Below are positions 14,885-16,945 of a stretch of 16,945 bases of DNA, piece by piece. The notes under the pieces were generated by a model. That model saw only the letters and a list, made by a program, of their open reading frames with translations. It had not been told where the DNA came from and did no database searches. Position numbers and translations under genes: made by a program. This stretch comes from Pseudomonadota bacterium (GTDB lineage Bacteria; Desulfobacterota; Syntrophobacteria; Syntrophobacterales; Syntrophobacteraceae): the NCBI GenBank assembly GCA_023416335.1, contig JAEZHY010000047.1, positions 1 through 16,945 of the forward strand. The letters run 5' to 3'. The stretch's first letter is position 1. The number at the start of each line of letters is the position of its first letter.

Positions 14885-14922
14885 AGGGGTATTCCGCTTC
14901 GGCGGGGTACCCCTTTTTATTT
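14885..14922 (+). terminator. Intrinsic terminator 2 after the redox operon
   Basis: A 13-bp stem (AGGGGTATTCCGC with GCGGGGTACCCCT, two G-T pairs) around a TTCG tetraloop, then TTTTATTTG. This is an extra-stable loop and a good T-tract, placed in tandem with the previous terminator. Confidence 0.9.
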
Positions 14923-14972
14923 GTTACCATCTTGCGCGGTTGCAACGCCTTTCCGGCCAATCATCTCCGGGC

Positions 14973-15234
14973 GCTCGAAAAGCGATGGGTTGACACCCAT
15001 CGGCCCTCTTGAAGACAGGCTGGTTCCGGGCATTTTGCGACAGAGCCCCCAATCCCGTCATCCGGGATCCAGTGGCGTAGGGTGGGCACAGCACTATCGT
15101 GCCCAGCGTCCATCCCCTCGGATCAAGTCTCGTCGGGATGGCCGGGCGGTGGGCACAGTGAAGCTTTGTGCCCACTCTACACGACTTCGGGCGGTCCGAA
15201 AAGCGATGGGTTAGCACCCATCCTACGGCCCTCT
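14973..15234. repeat. Island of small hairpin repeats
   Basis: Four hairpins of two kinds. Kind I, GATGGGT-N4-ACCCATC, is at 14984-15001 and 15205-15222, within direct repeats of about 38 bases (CGAAAAGCGATGGGTT at 14976 and 15197, followed by GGCCCTCT). Kind II is TGGGCAC...GTGCCCA at 15083-15105 and GTGGGCACA...TGTGCCCAC at 15149-15175. The order I, II, II, I suggests a composite or decayed mobile repeat. On the minus strand both kind I stems are followed by GCTTTTCG, so the copy at 15205 could serve as terminator for the thioredoxin gene. Open frames crossing the island are probably not genes. Confidence 0.75.
15041..15072 (+). repeat. Dispersed hairpin repeat, copy C
   Basis: CAGAGCCCCCAATCCCGTCAT followed by CCGGGATCCAG. 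It shares the 21-base left part with copy B and the CAGAGCCCC start with copy A, but its stem is shortened to ATCC-G-GGAT. It lies inside the hairpin island. Confidence 0.7.
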
Positions 15235-15240
15235 CGGTCT

Positions 15241-15690
15241 TTAAAGCAGGCTGCGAAGATTGTATTCGATCTGGTCTTTCGGGACGGCGCCGAGAATCCG
15301 GTTCCTGACCTGTCCGCCTTTGAACAGGACCATTGTCGGAACGCTCTGAACCTGGTACCGCGAGGAGATGGCCGGGTTTTTTTCGAGTTCCACTTTCACG
15401 AACTTGACGGTCCCTGCGTATTGTCGGGCGAGTTCGTCGAAAATGGGGAGCAGGCGTTGGCAATGTCCGCACCATGGAGCCCAGAAAAGGACAATGACGG
15501 ATCCAGGGAACGTCAGGACTTCGGCATCGAATGCGTACTCCCCGACATCTACCGCATGTTCGGGGTAGGCGGCAGGGGGAAGGGGGGTCCGGCACTTGCC
15601 GCACACGGCCCGCTCGCCGGCCCGAGACCGGGGAATGCGGTTTTTTGCTCCACAGTTGCCGCACCGGACTATAAAAGTATCCTGAACCAT
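15241..15690 (-). CDS. Thioredoxin with N-terminal zinc ribbon (Trx2-like), CGHC active site
   Basis: 149 residues. A four-cysteine zinc ribbon comes first (Cys10, Cys13, Cys30, Cys33), as in thioredoxin 2 (TrxC), then a thioredoxin fold from about residue 45. The active site is WCGHC (73-77) instead of the usual WCGPC; cis-Pro118 follows in SVPTM, and the typical FKGG turn is at 123-126. CGHC is the protein-disulfide-isomerase sequence and makes the disulfide more oxidising in known thioredoxins, so the protein may be an isomerase-like or stress-related thiol exchanger in the cytoplasm (no signal peptide). The ATG is preceded only by a distant GAGG (13 bases). It stands alone, divergent from the DUF3786 gene, and may end at the kind I hairpin at 15205-15222. 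Confidence 0.92.
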   Translation of the reverse strand: MVQDTFIVRCGNCGAKNRIPRSRAGERAVCGKCRTPLPPAAYPEHAVDVGEYAFDAEVLTFPGSVIVLFWAPWCGHCQRLLPIFDELARQYAGTVKFVKVELEKNPAISSRYQVQSVPTMVLFKGGQVRNRILGAVPKDQIEYNLRSLL

Positions 15691-15696
15691 ATTGAT

Positions 15697-15709
15697 ATGA
15701 GGACCTCAT
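15697..15709. promoter_or_regulatory. Palindrome ATGAGG-A-CCTCAT before the thioredoxin gene
   Basis: A perfect 6-bp inverted repeat 7 bases before the thioredoxin ATG. On the minus strand it includes the only GAGG near the start, so a hairpin or a bound protein here could hide the ribosome site. It is short, so chance is possible. Confidence 0.3.
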
Positions 15710-15745
15710 TTCATTTAAAATGATAGCCTTGGATTCGGTTGAGTA

Positions 15746-15773
15746 TTGACCAAACGGATAATCATGCTAATCT
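15746..15773 (+). promoter_or_regulatory. Candidate promoter for the DUF3786-cooC operon
   Basis: TTGACC (15746-15751), 16 bases, then TAATCT (15768-15773), in the gap between the divergent thioredoxin and DUF3786 genes. The -35 match is good and the -10 match is poor. The leader would be about 145 bases. Confidence 0.35.
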
Positions 15774-15924
15774 GGTCTTGCAAGCAATTGATCAACGTCA
15801 ACTACGTGAGATGTGATTCAATTCTCGCTCTCCTCCGATTCTTCCCTATCCGAACAGCGAAATCTGTCCCTGGGCTTGTTGATAGAAGAAAGAAATCGAT
15901 ATCTCTGAGAGCGAGGTGTTCCAA

Positions 15925-16569
15925 TTGGCTCGAATCGACGATTACAAAGAATCTTTTCGCCTTGCCGCTTTAGAGCTTAAGAAACGGGATGCAGCGGCCC
16001 TGGCGAGGAATGCGGGAGTTGAGCTGCTTTCAAAGAACGGGACAACCGGGCTCATAGTCCCCTTTATCGGGACTAATTACCTGGTCGAGATCCAACCCGA
16101 GCCCGATGTCCATAAAGAGGGTTCGGATGAGGACATCCCGATTCCGGATAAGATCCTTATTGCCCACTATTTACTGGGCGCTCCCGGAAAAAGGGGGTCG
16201 GGGAATCTCATAACCTTCCGACAGGTCCCGGACGGTCATTTTTATTACGAAGCTTTTCAGAAACGTGCCCGTGATCCATTTCTTAATTTTTTTGGCAACA
16301 ATGGCCGATTCTTTTGTAAATGTGCACGGCTCATGGGAGGGGTCCCCGTTCAGAACGGGGATTTTGGAATGGAATTCGAGGTGTTTCCGCAAATCAGCGT
16401 GCAGTTGATATTGTGGAACGGCGATGAGGAGTTTCCACCGGACGCGACCATTTTGTTTCACGATTCCATTCATCGGCATCTATCGGCAGAGGACATTGCC
16501 GTTTTATGCGGAACGCTCGTCTATCGACTGATAGGCCTGGCCAGAAAAGTGCAGGCGGGAGAAGCCTGA
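15925..16569 (+). CDS. DUF3786 domain protein
   Basis: 214 residues from a TTG start. I prefer this TTG because GAGCGAGG lies 8 bases before it, while an in-frame GTG at 15916 overlaps that ribosome site. The pattern matches DUF3786 along its length: GLIVPFIGTNYLVEI (about 42-56), IPIPDKILIAHYLLGAPG (about 72-89), ITFRQVPDGHFYYEAFQKRA (about 96-115), FEVFPQISVQLILWNGDEEFPPDATILFHDS, and a C-terminal helix LCGTLVYRLIGLA. No signal peptide or membrane span is seen. The biochemical role of the family is unknown; it is often found near CO dehydrogenase/acetyl-CoA synthase genes in anaerobes, and here the next gene is a CooC-type ATPase 24 bases away, which supports a link to C1 metabolism or nickel-iron-sulfur maturation. 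Cysteines are few (about three), so it is unlikely to bind a cluster itself. Confidence 0.85.
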   Translation: MARIDDYKESFRLAALELKKRDAAALARNAGVELLSKNGTTGLIVPFIGTNYLVEIQPEPDVHKEGSDEDIPIPDKILIAHYLLGAPGKRGSGNLITFRQVPDGHFYYEAFQKRARDPFLNFFGNNGRFFCKCARLMGGVPVQNGDFGMEFEVFPQISVQLILWNGDEEFPPDATILFHDSIHRHLSAEDIAVLCGTLVYRLIGLARKVQAGEA

Positions 16570-16593
16570 CATAAAAACCTGGGAGGAAATCCA

Positions 16594-16945
16594 TTGAAAA
16601 TAGCCATCAGCGGAAAAGGGGGGGTTGGAAAAACCACTCTTTCCGCTTTTCTTGTTAAGTGGTTTGCCGAGCAGGGACAGAACGTGCTCGCCATTGACGC
16701 TGATCCTGACTCCAATCTTGCCAATGCCCTGGGAATACTGAATGCCTCCGAAATCATTCCGATCTCACAGATGCGGGAGATGATCGCGGAAAGGACGGAA
16801 TCCGTTCCGGGGACCTTCGGCGGCTTCTTCAAGCTAAACCCGAAGGTTGACGATCTGCCCGAGACGCTTTCGATACGACAGGGGAAAAATATTCGCCTGA
16901 TGGTCATGGGGGGGGTCAAGAAGGGCGGAACGGGCTGCGTGTGCC
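16594..16945 (+). CDS. cooC: CooC-type CO dehydrogenase maturation ATPase, N-terminal part
   Basis: The first 117 residues; the gene runs past the window end. TTG start with GGGAGG 7 bases upstream, 24 bases after the DUF3786 stop. The deviant Walker A is GKGGVGKTT (7-15), with Asp35 and Asp37 in [11 protein letters not shown], typical of the MinD/CooC P-loop family. The last residues are [12 protein letters not shown] (106-117), which include the CxC (Cys115, Cys117) where CooC dimers bind nickel or another metal. CooC uses ATP to insert Ni into the C-cluster of CO dehydrogenase (cytoplasm). The protein is therefore expected to serve a CO dehydrogenase or CODH/acetyl-CoA synthase encoded nearby, probably downstream. 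A general MinD-type ATPase is less likely given the CxC motif. Confidence 0.92.
   Translation, partial: MKIAISGKGGVGKTTLSAFLVKWFAEQGQNVLAIDADPDSNLANALGILNASEIIPISQMREMIAERTESVPGTFGGFFKLNPKVDDLPETLSIRQGKNIRLMVMGGVKKGGTGCVC

Noticed and set aside
14829..15012. A frameshifted C-terminal domain of the flavoprotein
   Set aside because: I read the following frames for helical-domain sequence and found none; a terminator starts 8 bases after the stop, so the short form is probably genuine.
14973..15234. A CRISPR array
   Set aside because: The repeated units are only two per kind, irregularly spaced and self-complementary, with no equal-length spacers and no cas genes.
14924..15709. A 261-codon minus-strand frame and a 213-codon plus-strand frame (15082-15723)
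   Set aside because: Both cross the hairpin-repeat island and overlap the thioredoxin gene in the wrong frame; the translation of the island (GWALVP-like strings) is typical of spurious repeat-derived calls.

Overview
The window reads as chromosomal DNA of a strictly anaerobic bacterium, most likely a Desulfobacterota ('deltaproteobacterial') syntroph or sulfate reducer. This is an inference from gene content: short-chain beta-oxidation genes, HdrB/HdrC-type iron-sulfur proteins next to a fumarate-reductase-like flavoprotein, and a DUF3786 gene followed by a CooC-type nickel-insertion ATPase, as found near CO dehydrogenase/acetyl-CoA synthase loci. I cannot name a species. No tRNA, rRNA, CRISPR array, integrase or transposase is visible.

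Layout. (1) 1-3559, plus strand: end of a beta-oxidation operon with a thiolase C-terminus, 3-hydroxyacyl-CoA dehydrogenase and two divergent acyl-CoA dehydrogenases, closed by a strong hairpin at 3663-3698. (2) 3849-8932, minus strand: three genes read from a large GT-C-like membrane protein with a TPR tail, to a radical SAM protein with an N-terminal B12-binding-like domain, to a family 2 glycosyltransferase. This looks like an envelope or lipid-linked glycan cluster of unknown product. (3) 8933-9605: non-coding, with two inverted copies of a dispersed hairpin repeat. (4) 9606-10373, minus strand: metallo-beta-lactamase-fold hydrolase resembling class II cyclic-nucleotide phosphodiesterases. 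(5) 10374-10937: divergent intergenic region with palindromes and a possible promoter. (6) 10938-14828, plus strand: a four-gene redox operon (HdrC-like, HdrB-like, 2Fe-2S/4Fe-4S protein, SdhA/FrdA-like flavoprotein) ending in two tandem terminators. (7) 14973-15234: repeat island of small hairpins. (8) 15241-15690, minus strand: zinc-ribbon thioredoxin with a CGHC active site. (9) 15925-end, plus strand: DUF3786 protein and the first 117 codons of cooC, probably the start of a CO dehydrogenase/acetyl-CoA synthase maturation operon.

How the genes may work together. Beta-oxidation supplies reducing equivalents and acetyl-CoA, and the downstream CooC/DUF3786 pair points to acetyl-CoA cleavage or synthesis. 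The central operon has the parts of a thiol:fumarate reductase (TfrAB): a flavoprotein that keeps the fumarate/succinate catalytic residues, a ferredoxin-like subunit and two complete CCG cysteine sets. Here they are split over more genes, with an added HdrC and no membrane anchor. The two most interesting observations are this operon and the acyl-CoA dehydrogenase pair, whose lost FAD-contact motifs are complementary, as expected of an obligate heteromer.
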